A stretch of 21,918 nucleotides of DNA. It comes from a virus. Both the position numbers and the translations under genes were made by a program. Of this stretch, positions 12,341 to 19,001 are shown piece by piece. Location: the IMG/VR virus record IMGVR_UViG_3300020558_000039, positions 1-21,918 of that record. One strand, written 5' to 3'. The notes under the pieces were generated by a model. The model saw only the letters and a list, made by a program, of their open reading frames with translations. It was not told where the DNA came from and made no database searches. The number at the start of each line of letters is the position of its first letter. Positions within the stretch are counted from its first letter, which is position 1.

Positions 12341-13609
12341 ATGAAATCTCAAATTACTCTCGCAGACATCCCCTTTGACCAAGAAGACGGAGGTCTGTTG
12401 TTTGAAACCCGCGTAATCGCGGTACAAGGGGGGTGTTTTTGGTACGATGACGGGTTTGAACCCCGCCTCGTCCCTTTGCCCACTGCCAGTTGGGCAGTGG
12501 TTCCTGTTACGCCAGAAATGGCTCAAACATACGGCGATTACGCTGGTTTATATTTGCCAAACGAGGAAATGACTACAGACGGAAGTCTGTGGGCAAATGC
12601 TTGGGGAATTGATTTTAGTTCCCTAGCTTACTCAGTAGGCTTTGGAGATGATGAAATCAACCAGATAATTAATGATTATCTGGACTCTTTAGAAGCTTCT
12701 AAAGAGTCTTCTAAAAAGGCGAAAGAGGCAAAACAAGCCGAAAAAGAAAAAGCGGCAACAGCAAAACAAGCTGAAGAGGCGCGGGAAAAAGAATGGAATA
12801 GCTACCTGTCAATCAAAGACAGGTTAAAAAAACACAACCTTTATGAAAATAGCGATTACTATGTCGTGACACACGGCATAGTAATCGATGAAAAAACTGA
12901 AAAGTTTTATTCCGAAGGATCAGATACTCTATCATCTGACGGAATGGGATCTCGATCCCATGGCGGTTATGTGACCGTTCGGGTCGTAACCTATCAGCTT
13001 CCCAGTGGGGAAGCCAAACAATTAACCAACCCTCCAAAACCCAGATCGGAAAAAGACTGGGTGTTAAACCACAACTCTGGTTACTGGACTAGAAAAAAAT
13101 GGGATATAGAAAATCCTAAAGTAGAAGCGGTTTCCGAACCCGAACCTGCTCCTATTTCAGCAAATCAAAAATTGATTGAAGATTTTGGGGTGGGATTCCC
13201 CCAACTTGTCGAAGAATCCCTATCTTTAGGGATTCAAATAAGGCTTACAAGTGGCGAAGAAAGACGGGTAGTAGTCCGTAGCCGCGATTTAAGGAATGGT
13301 TACGAATCCTTTCCGAAGGATGCTACCGAACTGCATCAAGCAGTAATCGAAGCCATAGCCTTTAAGTCTCGCAAAAACGAGCTAGAAGCCTTAAAAAGGG
13401 CTGAAGAAGAGCAGATTACTGCTCAACAGAAGGAATCCCAACTTCCTTATAAGACAGCCTGCGAAAAGGCGGGGTACAAAGTGGAGTGGAATCAGGATTC
13501 CTACCTTGCTAAGGTCGGTAAAAGATGGACAGATTGCCGGACTGTCTGCCGGCAAAAAAACCTGCCAGTTGAGTTTAACAAAAAGCCTAAACTCATTCTC
13601 AAAAAATAG
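12341..13609 (+). CDS. Hypothetical coiled-coil protein (422 aa) encoded by an unusually hairpin-dense gene
   Basis: 422 residues, no recognised family. Residues 1-110 form an alpha/beta N-terminal region with aromatic segments (GCFWYDDGFEPRL; YAGLYLPNEE). Residues ~115-160 are a Lys/Glu/Ala coiled coil. Residues 175-225 are beta-like (YYVVTHGIVID, YVTVRVVTYQL). Residues 270-345 and 345-422 include a second short coil and a basic C-terminus ending in KKPKLILKK. An AAGGA site precedes the ATG. The striking property is in the DNA: about 25 short hairpins, almost non-overlapping, occupy the coding sequence outside the coiled coil (see the separate entry). The frame is open throughout, so the hairpins have not broken the gene. 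Function is unknown. Confidence 0.75.
   Translation: MKSQITLADIPFDQEDGGLLFETRVIAVQGGCFWYDDGFEPRLVPLPTASWAVVPVTPEMAQTYGDYAGLYLPNEEMTTDGSLWANAWGIDFSSLAYSVGFGDDEINQIINDYLDSLEASKESSKKAKEAKQAEKEKAATAKQAEEAREKEWNSYLSIKDRLKKHNLYENSDYYVVTHGIVIDEKTEKFYSEGSDTLSSDGMGSRSHGGYVTVRVVTYQLPSGEAKQLTNPPKPRSEKDWVLNHNSGYWTRKKWDIENPKVEAVSEPEPAPISANQKLIEDFGVGFPQLVEESLSLGIQIRLTSGEERRVVVRSRDLRNGYESFPKDATELHQAVIEAIAFKSRKNELEALKRAEEEQITAQQKESQLPYKTACEKAGYKVEWNQDSYLAKVGKRWTDCRTVCRQKNLPVEFNKKPKLILKK
12409..13595 (+). other. Series of about 25 intragenic hairpins
   Basis: Perfect stems visible by eye include: 8 bp (12480-12500), 6 bp with GGAA loop (12575-12590), 9 bp (12661-12683), a 26-base perfect palindrome (12683-12708), 7 bp (12804-12824), 16 pairs including one T-G pair with an ACA loop (12853-12887), 6 bp with GAAA loop (12893-12908), 7 bp with CTCG loop (12944-12961), 7 bp with AGTG loop (12997-13014), 6 bp (13039-13062), 4 bp with TCCG loop (13129-13140), 6 bp (13185-13204), 9 bp with TCTT loop (13214-13235), 6 bp with TCCG loop (13306-13321), 6 bp (13409-13424), 6 bp (13430-13448), 7 bp (13534-13555) and 8 bp (13570-13595). 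The coiled-coil part (12709-12803) has none. Confidence 0.75.
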
Positions 13610-13641
13610 CATCAGTTGTCAGTTATCAGTTGTCAGTAAAA
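13610..13641. repeat. TGTCAG/TTATCAG tandem leader repeat
   Basis: Four units of the (A)GTTRTCAG type follow the hairpin-rich gene and precede the 73-aa gene; the same order of TGTCAG and TTATCAG units is seen at 11459-11490. Confidence 0.8.
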
Positions 13642-13661
13642 ACCACTAAGAGTTAAGTATC

Positions 13662-13883
13662 ATGACACAGCAACAAAATTCTAACTGGAAAGATGAATCT
13701 GAGAAAATTGAAGCGGATATGTGGGCAATTAATCAAGGAATTGACGGTGAGATGATTCATTGGATATGGGAAAAAGCAGGCAGTAAAGCTGAATTTTACG
13801 ATCTTTGCCATAAAGAATTAAATTACCGTCCTGTATGTAATTACACGGAAGAAGAACTAGAAAATTATCTGCTCAATCATTAG
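13662..13883 (+). CDS. Hypothetical acidic protein (73 aa)
   Basis: 73 residues, acidic and aromatic (W at 9, 22, 38 and 40), probably helical. There is no recognised family and no membrane segment. It follows a TTATCAG/TGTCAG leader, although its ribosome-binding site (AAGAG) is weaker than those of its neighbours. Its stop at 13881-13883 overlaps the start of the next leader repeat. Apart from an 8-base GTAATTAC palindrome and one 5-bp stem, this gene lacks the hairpins that fill the preceding gene, which makes it a useful internal comparison. Role unknown. Confidence 0.55.
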   Translation: MTQQQNSNWKDESEKIEADMWAINQGIDGEMIHWIWEKAGSKAEFYDLCHKELNYRPVCNYTEEELENYLLNH

Positions 13884-13895
13884 TTATCAGTAAAC
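13882..13895. repeat. Single TTATCAG leader unit with duplicated RBS segment
   Basis: One TTATCAG unit is followed by AAACAAATTATTTAGGAG, matching the leader of the gene at 11856 almost base for base. This indicates duplication or exchange of the leader between two unrelated genes. Confidence 0.75.
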
Positions 13896-13917
13896 AAATT
13901 ATTTAGGAGTAAAAACC

Positions 13918-14364
13918 ATGACAATGATGGATATAGGGCAATTCCCTAAAATTGATTCAAACCCGCAAGACTTTAAGTTAAAGTGGTACGAAACAAAGTT
14001 ATTCCCGTTTCGATATTCGGAAGGCATTCACTATTTTATTCAAAAGGATCAAGAATGGATAATCGACGAAATTGCTAAATGGGTAAAGAAGGAAGAACAT
14101 AAAGAAGACTTTCCCTCAGTTATTGACTGGAAGTTAAAACTAACTTATCAAAGCTTTAGAGATTCTTGGGGACATATAGCTATGCTAACCTGCGATAGTT
14201 TTAGATTGGCTCAAAAAACCAACATTGAATTATATTACGACGGTGATCGCATAGACGAAGTAAGCTTTTGCTTACTTACTAATCCCGATCCTTCTGGAAT
14301 GATGTTAATGCTTGAAGAAGAATGGATATATTTACTTAGTATTGCATCAAGATTATTTACTTAG
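13918..14364 (+). CDS. DUF6876-like protein (148 aa)
   Basis: 148 residues. FPFRYSEGIHYFIQKDQEWIIDEIAKW followed by WKLKLTYQSFRDSWGHIAMLTCDSF resembles DUF6876 proteins, in which Y-T-D-G-V-x-Y-L-A-E-x-A-x-x-Y-W-L-I/L-D-E/L-I-A is followed by a W-x-L-x-V strand and A-V-L-T-C-D. DUF6876 members occur in phages, plasmids and mobile elements and have no known function. Recognition is from memory and moderate. AGGAG lies 8 bases before the ATG; Met codons at 13924 and 13927 are alternatives. An 8-bp hairpin with a TTTT loop (arms 14258-14265 and 14270-14277) lies inside the gene. TTATCAG leaders flank it on both sides. Confidence 0.65.
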   Translation: MTMMDIGQFPKIDSNPQDFKLKWYETKLFPFRYSEGIHYFIQKDQEWIIDEIAKWVKKEEHKEDFPSVIDWKLKLTYQSFRDSWGHIAMLTCDSFRLAQKTNIELYYDGDRIDEVSFCLLTNPDPSGMMLMLEEEWIYLLSIASRLFT

Positions 14365-14368
14365 TTTC

Positions 14369-14391
14369 GATCAGTTATCAGTTATCAGTAA
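14369..14391. repeat. TTATCAG tandem leader repeat
   Basis: GATCAG plus two TTATCAG units and a TAAAAAA run separate the DUF6876-like gene from the 68-aa gene. Confidence 0.8.
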
Positions 14392-14423
14392 AAAAATTGA
14401 AAGCATTAAAATTGTGATGGCAA

Positions 14424-14630
14424 ATGCAAGATACTGCTCATATAATAGTTCATGGTAAAATAATTAAAGTTTTGCGTCAGTCCGTAAAATATGGTGTTCA
14501 ACTAAAATTGAGAGAATCAGGACAACTAGGAACATTTTTAAGCGATGAAAGCGCATATTTAGGATTAGATGAAGAATTGGCTAAAACCCGTTTAAATGAA
14601 TTACTTGAAGGAAAAGTTATCTATTTGTAA
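14424..14630 (+). CDS. Hypothetical small protein (68 aa)
   Basis: 68 residues, mixed beta then helix: AHIIVHGKIIKVLRQSVKYGVQLKLRESG looks like three strands, and LGLDEELAKTRLNELLEGKVIYL a helix and strand. No family recognised and no membrane segment. The ATG at 14424 has no clear Shine-Dalgarno; GTGATGG just upstream is in another frame and meets an early stop. The frame and its position in the run support it, but less strongly than its neighbours. Function unknown. Confidence 0.5.
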   Translation: MQDTAHIIVHGKIIKVLRQSVKYGVQLKLRESGQLGTFLSDESAYLGLDEELAKTRLNELLEGKVIYL

Positions 14631-14663
14631 GTTATCAGTCAATAAACATCAACCAAATAAAAA

Positions 14664-15215
14664 ATGAAACCTCTGTATAAATTAGGCAAATATCACAATC
14701 TAGACAAGCTAAACAAGATAGTAGAATTGAGCAGTTCTACTACCTTTTCTGCAAGAGCAAAACACAATTGGGTTAACAATCCTTTTTCAGAGTTGTTTGA
14801 TCCTTATTCTCTATGGTGGACATTGGGGCTAGAATGGCACACTGACGACATTGACGAAGATAAAAAATATTCAATTATTTTAGTTGTTGAGAGTGACAAC
14901 TATGAACTCTACTCTTCTACAGTAAACAATGATACCTTAGAAAAACTCTTGAAAAATTATACTCCCTTTAAAAGTATGGATGATCAAATAAACTCTTTAT
15001 TAGTCCAAAGAAAAGATACTCAAAAATTAGTCTTAAAAACGGGAGATATTTTACTACTGGACATATCCTGCTACCATAAGCTGGAAAACACAAAAAAAAC
15101 AGAAGACCCTTTTATTTTTATTACCTTAGATATTGACTTTATTCCAAGAGTCAAAGAAGCTATTAAAGCTGTTAATTATTTTGTTCACGATTTTTTTGTA
15201 ATCAATGAGGAGTAA
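14664..15215 (+). CDS. Possible 2-oxoglutarate/Fe(II)-dependent oxygenase-fold protein (183 aa)
   Basis: 183 residues. WHTDDID supplies an H-x-D pair (H59, D61). A beta-rich stretch follows (YSIILVVESDNYELYSSTV). KTGDILLLDISCYHKLEN places a distal His (H138) after the G-D-I/V-L-L/V-F/L-D strand typical of double-stranded beta-helix dioxygenases, with basic residues K144-K145 where a 2OG-binding residue would lie. The final strand is FIFITLDIDF. This matches the H-x-D...H facial triad, but overall similarity is low and the usual Arg is not clear, so it may be a cupin-like or inactive relative. Its stop lies next to the ribosome-binding site of the following regulator, so the two are co-expressed. 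A substrate cannot be inferred. Confidence 0.55.
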   Translation: MKPLYKLGKYHNLDKLNKIVELSSSTTFSARAKHNWVNNPFSELFDPYSLWWTLGLEWHTDDIDEDKKYSIILVVESDNYELYSSTVNNDTLEKLLKNYTPFKSMDDQINSLLVQRKDTQKLVLKTGDILLLDISCYHKLENTKKTEDPFIFITLDIDFIPRVKEAIKAVNYFVHDFFVINEE

Positions 15216-15219
15216 AACA

Positions 15220-15603
15220 ATGGAAGAATATATGGAAGAAATCGAAGAAACAATCGAAGAAGAAATTGAAGAATGTATGACTCCAAGCCATCGTCATTTT
15301 TGGCTTTGCTGGTATCAATTATCTCTTCTAGAGAAAAAGATCTGTTTTTATTTTCTTTGTGGGTTTGATAACAAAGAAATTGCTAAAAAACTTTTACTAA
15401 AAACTGAAATAGTAAATAATTATACGACGACAATTTTAAAAAAATTTAATATTTCGACTCAACCTAAGTTTATGTTCTTTTTCTATCAGCATACGGGATG
15501 GGATATAGCCAAAGATATGATTGACGATGACGAAGAAGAGCAATGCGCTTTATGGGGTGTTCAAAAATGTCTAATTCCGCCTGGAATATGGAAAAATATG
15601 TAG
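15220..15603 (+). CDS. LuxR/GerE-type helix-turn-helix protein with acidic N-terminus
   Basis: 127 residues from the ATG at 15220. An upstream in-frame ATG at 15205 lies inside the previous gene, whereas GAGGAG at 15207-15212 is ideally placed for 15220, so I chose the latter. The first ~22 residues are almost all Glu plus Met/Ile/Thr (a highly acidic helix). LSLLEKKICFYFLCGFDNKEIAKKLLLKTEIVNNYTTTILKKFNIS is a LuxR-type HTH (L-x-x-x-E/K-x-x-I-x-x-x-x-x-G-x-x-N-K-E-I-A-x-x-L...V-x-N/x-x...I-x-x-K). No receiver or autoinducer domain is present. It overlaps no gene but is coupled to the oxygenase-like gene, and is followed after 14 bases by the HigA-like gene. Confidence 0.8.
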   Translation: MEEYMEEIEETIEEEIEECMTPSHRHFWLCWYQLSLLEKKICFYFLCGFDNKEIAKKLLLKTEIVNNYTTTILKKFNISTQPKFMFFFYQHTGWDIAKDMIDDDEEEQCALWGVQKCLIPPGIWKNM

Positions 15604-15617
15604 TTTAACGAAAATCT

Positions 15618-15896
15618 ATGACTAATACTACCGAGAACACATACACACCAGATTTTGTTTCTCCACCAGGAGAAACCCTTGCTGAAATCCTAAAAGAAAG
15701 AAAAATACCCCGACGAGTATTTGCTAGTCGCATGAAGTTGCCGAAAAAGACTATTAATCAACTCATAAAAGGTAAGGCAGAAATTACTGTTTGTATTGCT
15801 TATAAAATGGAATTAGCTTTAGGCGTACCTTCTGCTCGTTTCTGGATAGAGCGTGAAAGACTTTATCGAGAATTTCTAGTAAATCAAATTGATTAG
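15618..15896 (+). CDS. higA: HigA/VapI-type XRE antitoxin-like protein
   Basis: 92 residues that match the HigA/VapI family end to end: PGETLAEILKERKIPRRVFASRMKLPKKTINQLIKGKAEITVCIAYKMELALGVPSARFWIERERLYREF. The P-G-E-x-L-x-E-x-L motif, the helix-turn-helix and the P-S/A-x-F-W-x-x-x-x-x-x-Y segment are all characteristic. In toxin-antitoxin pairs HigA binds HigB and represses the operon. No HigB-type RelE-fold toxin lies on either side: the upstream gene is a LuxR-type protein and the downstream one an unrelated 58-aa protein. So this is an orphan that may act as a regulator or counteract a host toxin. Confidence 0.88.
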   Translation: MTNTTENTYTPDFVSPPGETLAEILKERKIPRRVFASRMKLPKKTINQLIKGKAEITVCIAYKMELALGVPSARFWIERERLYREFLVNQID

Positions 15897-15925
15897 AATA
15901 TTTTTACAACTATTAACGAGGATTT

Positions 15926-16102
15926 ATGAATCTGTACTTAATTAGAGATTCAGTTACATCATTTGGTCTTCTTATTGCATCAGAATCAGAAACAGAGGCT
16001 ATCTGGCATTGGTGCAGCTATTTTGATGGCAATAACGACAATCCAATCGAAATAGAGCGTATTAACATTAATACTTCTGGTATCGTTTGGGAATGTGGAT
16101 AA
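15926..16102 (+). CDS. Hypothetical 58-aa protein
   Basis: A 58-codon frame with a good GAGG site 5-8 bases before the ATG. The protein reads NLYLIRDSVTSFGLLIASESETEAIWHW ... DNPIEIERINI and ends in VWECG. It is similar in layout to small cyanobacterial proteins of the 'YLIRD...ASSEEEA' kind, with an N-terminal strand and a helix starting at SETEAI, but I cannot name a family. It is the last plus-strand gene before the terminase and converges on it with a 7-base gap. It could be the partner of the HigA-like protein only by position; no RelE-type motif is present. Confidence 0.6.
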   Translation: MNLYLIRDSVTSFGLLIASESETEAIWHWCSYFDGNNDNPIEIERININTSGIVWECG

Positions 16103-16109
16103 ACTACTA

Positions 16110-19001
16110 CTAACCCCTAAAACCGCTCCTAAACCGATTAACAGGAGCAGAAGTAATAATCGTGCTAATAACCTTTTCATGTCCCTGAAACTCATTTTCA
16201 AGGGAATAAAATGCTCCCGATAGGCTATCTACAATGTCATTAGTCGGAGGTGTTTTCTTGCTACCATCAAAACCCTGGCAGGCATTTAAGAACCGAGTGT
16301 TCCATGTCCCATCTCTTAAGATAAAGATTTGTCCCCGACTAGCTGCCGTGGCTACTGGTAAAGCTCGTGTTAGCTTATCCCCTTGAGGTGCTATCGCTCT
16401 AATATCATGATTCGGATGATTTTCTCTAATTACATTAGTAATGGTATTTTCAACAAATTTACCGCTCGATCCCCCTTCTTGTTCCCATCTTACAGCTACA
16501 GTTTTCCCATCCAGTTCAGCAGTATTTTTAAGCATTAATTCCACTTCCCCGACCTTTTTCTGCTCACAGATATTATCGGCAATCACATAAGCAAATTCCT
16601 TAATCTCAGTTGAATCTGGCAGTGTGTTTTTAATTCTTTGGTATTTATAGACAAGAGTGCCACTTGTATAACAATGATAGTTCTCAGCATTCTCTTTAGC
16701 AGTTGCCGCTAAATCCCAGAATCTTACTTTACCTATTAACTTCCAATCATCGGGTATTTTATCGAGAATCTCAAACCAAGTCCGATCAAATACCGTACCA
16801 GCTTCATATTTAACTTTCCAGTTACCCCTGAGAAGTCTTTCCCGCTCAATAGGATGTAAAGCGTAAAGGTTAGCCAAATAGGTAGGGTTAACCCTAATTA
16901 AAGCTGGATTATCAAAAATCGTAGCAGGAATAAAAGTAAAGCTTTTAATCAGATTATCTGGTGTAATATTAATATCTGTATTTGATAAAAACTTTTCTCT
17001 TTTATCTTTAGGAATAAGGTCAAAAAGTTCATCTTTAAGACTAAATTTATCGATTAGTTCTTCTTTAGTATCAGCCCAGTGGATTATGTTTTCTCGTCTA
17101 ATAAAATATTTAACTATTCCCCCTCTTTCTTCAATAGCATACCCAGTCTTAGGGTCGATCCACCAAGAGATAAAATTAGCTACCCAAGAGTCAGCATCGG
17201 GGTTACAGGTTGCTCTAACTGCGGGTTTAATTCCCGATACTGAACGGTTTCTAGAGAGAAGATAGAAAAATTGTTCTTCTGTAAAATGGGTTAATTCATC
17301 AAAACCTATCCTTGCAATTTGTCCCCCTTGATAAACATAGACAGTTTTTTCGTATTGTAAATGTCTAAAAGATATTTTCGATCCAAATGGAAATCGCCAC
17401 CCTGGAGGCTTTTCAATAAAATTACCTTTCACTGCTTGATAGATTTTTTGGCTTTCATCTATTAGTCCACCTGCTTGAGTAAATTCAGGATACGTCCGAC
17501 GAAATATAACAGCCCGATAGTCAGGATTGCTAATAAATTCTTGACGGGCAAAATCAATTAATAGCCCGGCACTATTATGCGTAACTATATAATCATCTGT
17601 TAAATAAAGATGATTTGGATTGCTAACAGTAATACAACGAGCGTAATCAATTTCAGTTGGTTCAATAGAAACAATTCTTTTACCCGGCCAACTTGATCCC
17701 CCATTAAATTGTCCAAGCATTTTCGCTCTTTCAACTTTACGCGGCAAACTAAAAAGTAATTCAAGGTGATTTCCCTCAACAGCCACGACGTAAGCTGTAC
17801 GACCATCTAAATGCTTCCCTTTGTATCTATATTTTGGTTGTCTTTTCGTAATCTTAGCCATATAACCCAAAGAACGAACCAAAGAAGCTACCTGAATAGC
17901 CAAATCTTTACTGGTTGTGCAATAGGAAACTTCTCTTTTTTTGTCTCCAACAGTTCCATCTGTATCAAAAAGACCTTGAGCAAACGCATAACGAAAATCA
18001 AGAGATGCTGATAAATAGCCGTCGGGAAATACTTTTTCCCACGCTCTTTTTCCTTTATATTCATTGTTGCTTATCCAAGACTTAACCCATTGAACTTTTG
18101 TCGCGTTGACGGATAAAACTTCTAAACGGTTATCTTTTATTGGTGTTCGTGTTTTAACGGTAGCTTCTTTCCCTAAAATATCAACGAGTTTATCAGCAAT
18201 AAATCTATCAGAAGTTGTTACGATAATTGAATCACTACAATAAGAACCATCGCCTATTAAACAACCGTAAAAATAGGCTCTGCCAGTATCAGACCTGTTA
18301 AGTGCCGTAAATTGCAATGGCGCGTTAACTGGAACAATAAACCGTCTTCCTTTGCTAATCTCAGTAATCAACCAATTAGTATCCCTAACCCTTGCTCTTG
18401 TAATGTAATTAGTATTCCATCCTCTAGGTGTCAGATTCGACTCAATTCGATTAATCCCGTTACTAGACTTCCTGCGGCTATTACGGCGAGATTCCCAAAA
18501 AGACCATAAATGATCGCCACAGCATTCTGTACTTGTACTGTCTTCAAAAGAAACCCGATAAAATTGCTTGAATCCCTGTTCGTGAATTTGGATGATTTCT
18601 TGATACTGACCATCAGGATTCATAATCTTATCCCCGACTTTAAGATCAGAGAAGTCGATCCATTGACCGCTCCATCCCAAGACCTTTGAATCTTTCATTT
18701 GTGATTCATTAAAACTACTATTATATGATAATAGTCTTTTTCCTAAAAGCGCATCCGCCATAGAAAGCATTTTATCTCGAATCGCTTTTCCTGTCTTGGA
18801 TGCACGCCCTGCTTTTCCACTTCCTGCGCCTCCGCCATAGAAGATTACATCAGCGTCAATTTCCCCAAATAAAGCTTGTTTTCCCTCTTGTAATTGAGGA
18901 AAAACAATTTCTTCTTTGGTGTTAACAAGTCGATATTTTTCGGTCGCTGTTTTTATCTTTGAGAGATTTTTTAATGATAATTTACTCGCTTTCATCGTCA
19001 T
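16110..19001 (-). CDS. terL: Terminase large subunit (ATPase and nuclease) containing an intein
   Basis: Motor protein that cuts and translocates DNA into the capsid. The ATPase P-loop GGGAGSGK (56-63) is interrupted directly after Lys63 by a 413-residue intein (64-476); Ser477 resumes the Walker A motif. Walker B is RIGFDE (D568, E569), the coupling motif is RATCNPD (596-602), and the C-terminal RNase H-like nuclease shows D763 (FWDLA), an acidic VRWEQE region (838-842) and D922/D925 (NDIVDSL). The spliced product is 550 residues, a normal length for a phage TerL. The start overlaps the upstream small-subunit gene by 20 bases. Splicing should be required for ATPase activity, since the insert splits the phosphate-binding loop. 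Confidence 0.96.
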   Translation of the reverse strand: MTMKASKLSLKNLSKIKTATEKYRLVNTKEEIVFPQLQEGKQALFGEIDADVIFYGGGAGSGKAGRASKTGKAIRDKMLSMADALLGKRLLSYNSSFNESQMKDSKVLGWSGQWIDFSDLKVGDKIMNPDGQYQEIIQIHEQGFKQFYRVSFEDSTSTECCGDHLWSFWESRRNSRRKSSNGINRIESNLTPRGWNTNYITRARVRDTNWLITEISKGRRFIVPVNAPLQFTALNRSDTGRAYFYGCLIGDGSYCSDSIIVTTSDRFIADKLVDILGKEATVKTRTPIKDNRLEVLSVNATKVQWVKSWISNNEYKGKRAWEKVFPDGYLSASLDFRYAFAQGLFDTDGTVGDKKREVSYCTTSKDLAIQVASLVRSLGYMAKITKRQPKYRYKGKHLDGRTAYVVAVEGNHLELLFSLPRKVERAKMLGQFNGGSSWPGKRIVSIEPTEIDYARCITVSNPNHLYLTDDYIVTHNSAGLLIDFARQEFISNPDYRAVIFRRTYPEFTQAGGLIDESQKIYQAVKGNFIEKPPGWRFPFGSKISFRHLQYEKTVYVYQGGQIARIGFDELTHFTEEQFFYLLSRNRSVSGIKPAVRATCNPDADSWVANFISWWIDPKTGYAIEERGGIVKYFIRRENIIHWADTKEELIDKFSLKDELFDLIPKDKREKFLSNTDINITPDNLIKSFTFIPATIFDNPALIRVNPTYLANLYALHPIERERLLRGNWKVKYEAGTVFDRTWFEILDKIPDDWKLIGKVRFWDLAATAKENAENYHCYTSGTLVYKYQRIKNTLPDSTEIKEFAYVIADNICEQKKVGEVELMLKNTAELDGKTVAVRWEQEGGSSGKFVENTITNVIRENHPNHDIRAIAPQGDKLTRALPVATAASRGQIFILRDGTWNTRFLNACQGFDGSKKTPPTNDIVDSLSGAFYSLENEFQGHEKVISTIITSAPVNRFRSGFRG
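17574..18812 (-). other. Intein with LAGLIDADG endonuclease, class 3-like (Trp-Cys-Thr), inside terL Walker A
   Basis: In-frame intein of 413 residues ending in YIVTHN, followed by Ser477. The first residue is Ala, not Cys or Ser. Instead, the class 3 signature is present: H164-L-W166 in block B (CGDHLW), C456 in block F (ARCITV) and T474 just before the penultimate His475 in block G. LKVGDKIMNPDG is the block A/B beta strand region. Two LAGLIDADG motifs (YGCLIGDGSY ~245-254; AFAQGLFDTDGTV ~339-351) mark a homing endonuclease domain between the splicing halves. Inteins of class 3 are known from phages and phage-derived genes. The N-terminal segment before LKVGD is longer than usual, with GRASKTGKAIRDKM. 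Confidence 0.9.

Noticed and set aside
12813-13037. Minus-strand frames inside the hairpin-rich gene
   Set aside because: Palindromic coding sequence naturally creates mirror frames; no ribosome-binding site or family resemblance.
11459-14641. CRISPR array
   Set aside because: The TTATCAG/TGTCAG repeats are short, degenerate, lie between genes and have no regular spacers; no cas gene is present.
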